Below are positions 29,371 through 29,619 of a DNA stretch of 29,619 bases, piece by piece (the first letter of the stretch is position 1; every line of letters starts with the position of its first letter). The position numbers were made by a program, and so were the translations under genes. Origin of the DNA: Mnemiopsis leidyi (lineage: Eukaryota; Ctenophora; Tentaculata; Lobata; Bolinopsidae). The notes under the pieces are model-generated. The model ran no database searches and was not told the origin of the DNA. It saw nothing but the letters and a program-made list of their open reading frames with translations. The DNA lies in the NCBI GenBank assembly GCA_000226015.1, contig JH153885.1:285050-314668 (forward strand), in the 5' to 3' direction.

Positions 29371-29619
29371 CTTACTACTTACTACTTAAGTTACTTACTA
29401 CTTACTACTTACTACTTACTACTTACTGTTTACCGCTTACCAGTTACCACTTACCAGTTACCACTTACTACTTACTACTTACTACTTACTACTAACTACT
29501 TACTACTTACTACTAACTACTTAACTACTTACTACTTACTCCTTACTACTTACTACTTACCGCTTACTGTTTACCGCTTACCAGTTACCACTTACCAGTT
29601 ACCACTTACTACTTACTAC
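29371..29619 (+). repeat. Microsatellite array based on CTTACTA, with higher-order repeat
   Basis: The 7-mer CTTACTA is repeated with interspersed variants (CTTACCGC, CAGTTACCA). A longer block starting CTGTTTACCGCTTACCAG occurs at 29426 and again at 29567, an offset of 141 bases, so the array has a second-order period. It runs into the window end. Confidence 0.92.

Overview
This window looks like nuclear DNA from an invertebrate animal. It is AT-rich (roughly 37% GC by eye), sparsely coded, and its coding blocks are interrupted by GT-AG introns with good donors such as GTAAGT, GTGAGT and GTATGT. It has AATAAA signals after stops, many short tandem repeats and a small DNA transposon. There are no bacterial operons, Shine-Dalgarno sites or phage-like gene strings. 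I cannot name the phylum from the sequence. All gene models below are hand-made from splice signals, phase matching and translation.

Layout. At 1-3.4 kb there is mostly non-coding DNA with one GC-rich island at about 470-741 that could be a promoter or first exon. At 3.4-4.3 kb there are two candidate coding pieces on opposite strands: a minus-strand internal exon (3430-3653) and a plus-strand pair of exons (3830-3983 and 4177-4275). From 4.3 to 10.2 kb the DNA is gene-poor, with small tandem repeats and an inverted-orientation pair of one dispersed repeat (6168-6270 and 9393-9476). The 5' end of a minus-strand gene lies at 10271-10888 (three exons, N-terminal about 79 residues). A two-exon gene for a 95-residue double-membrane-span protein is at 13557-14009. 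A GC-rich block with recurring hairpins follows (14570-15330). A non-autonomous hAT-type transposon sits at 16233-17134. An uninterrupted 293-codon ORF for a seven-transmembrane protein, best read as a very divergent rhodopsin-class GPCR, is at 18049-18930. From 19.7 to 22.7 kb there are three low-confidence exons. From 25568 to the right edge runs the 5' part of a DZIP1 (Iguana) orthologue, a zinc-finger coiled-coil protein of the cilium base, with five coding exons; the gene leaves the window.

The most striking feature is in DZIP1. The 5' splice site of its exon 5 is the first unit of an exact-period 28-bp minisatellite of eleven copies (28186-28493). Ten of the eleven units carry a strong 5' splice site (nine CAG|GTATGT, one TAG|GTATGT), and eight of eleven also carry the palindrome CACGTG. 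A series of competing donors is therefore laid end to end behind one exon. Other points worth checking are the 7TM protein that has lost all four class A microswitch motifs, a perfect 27-bp-arm palindrome at 25186-25248, and the unrecognised 95-residue membrane protein. I see no evidence that the genes act together in a pathway; the order looks like ordinary animal gene neighbourhood.
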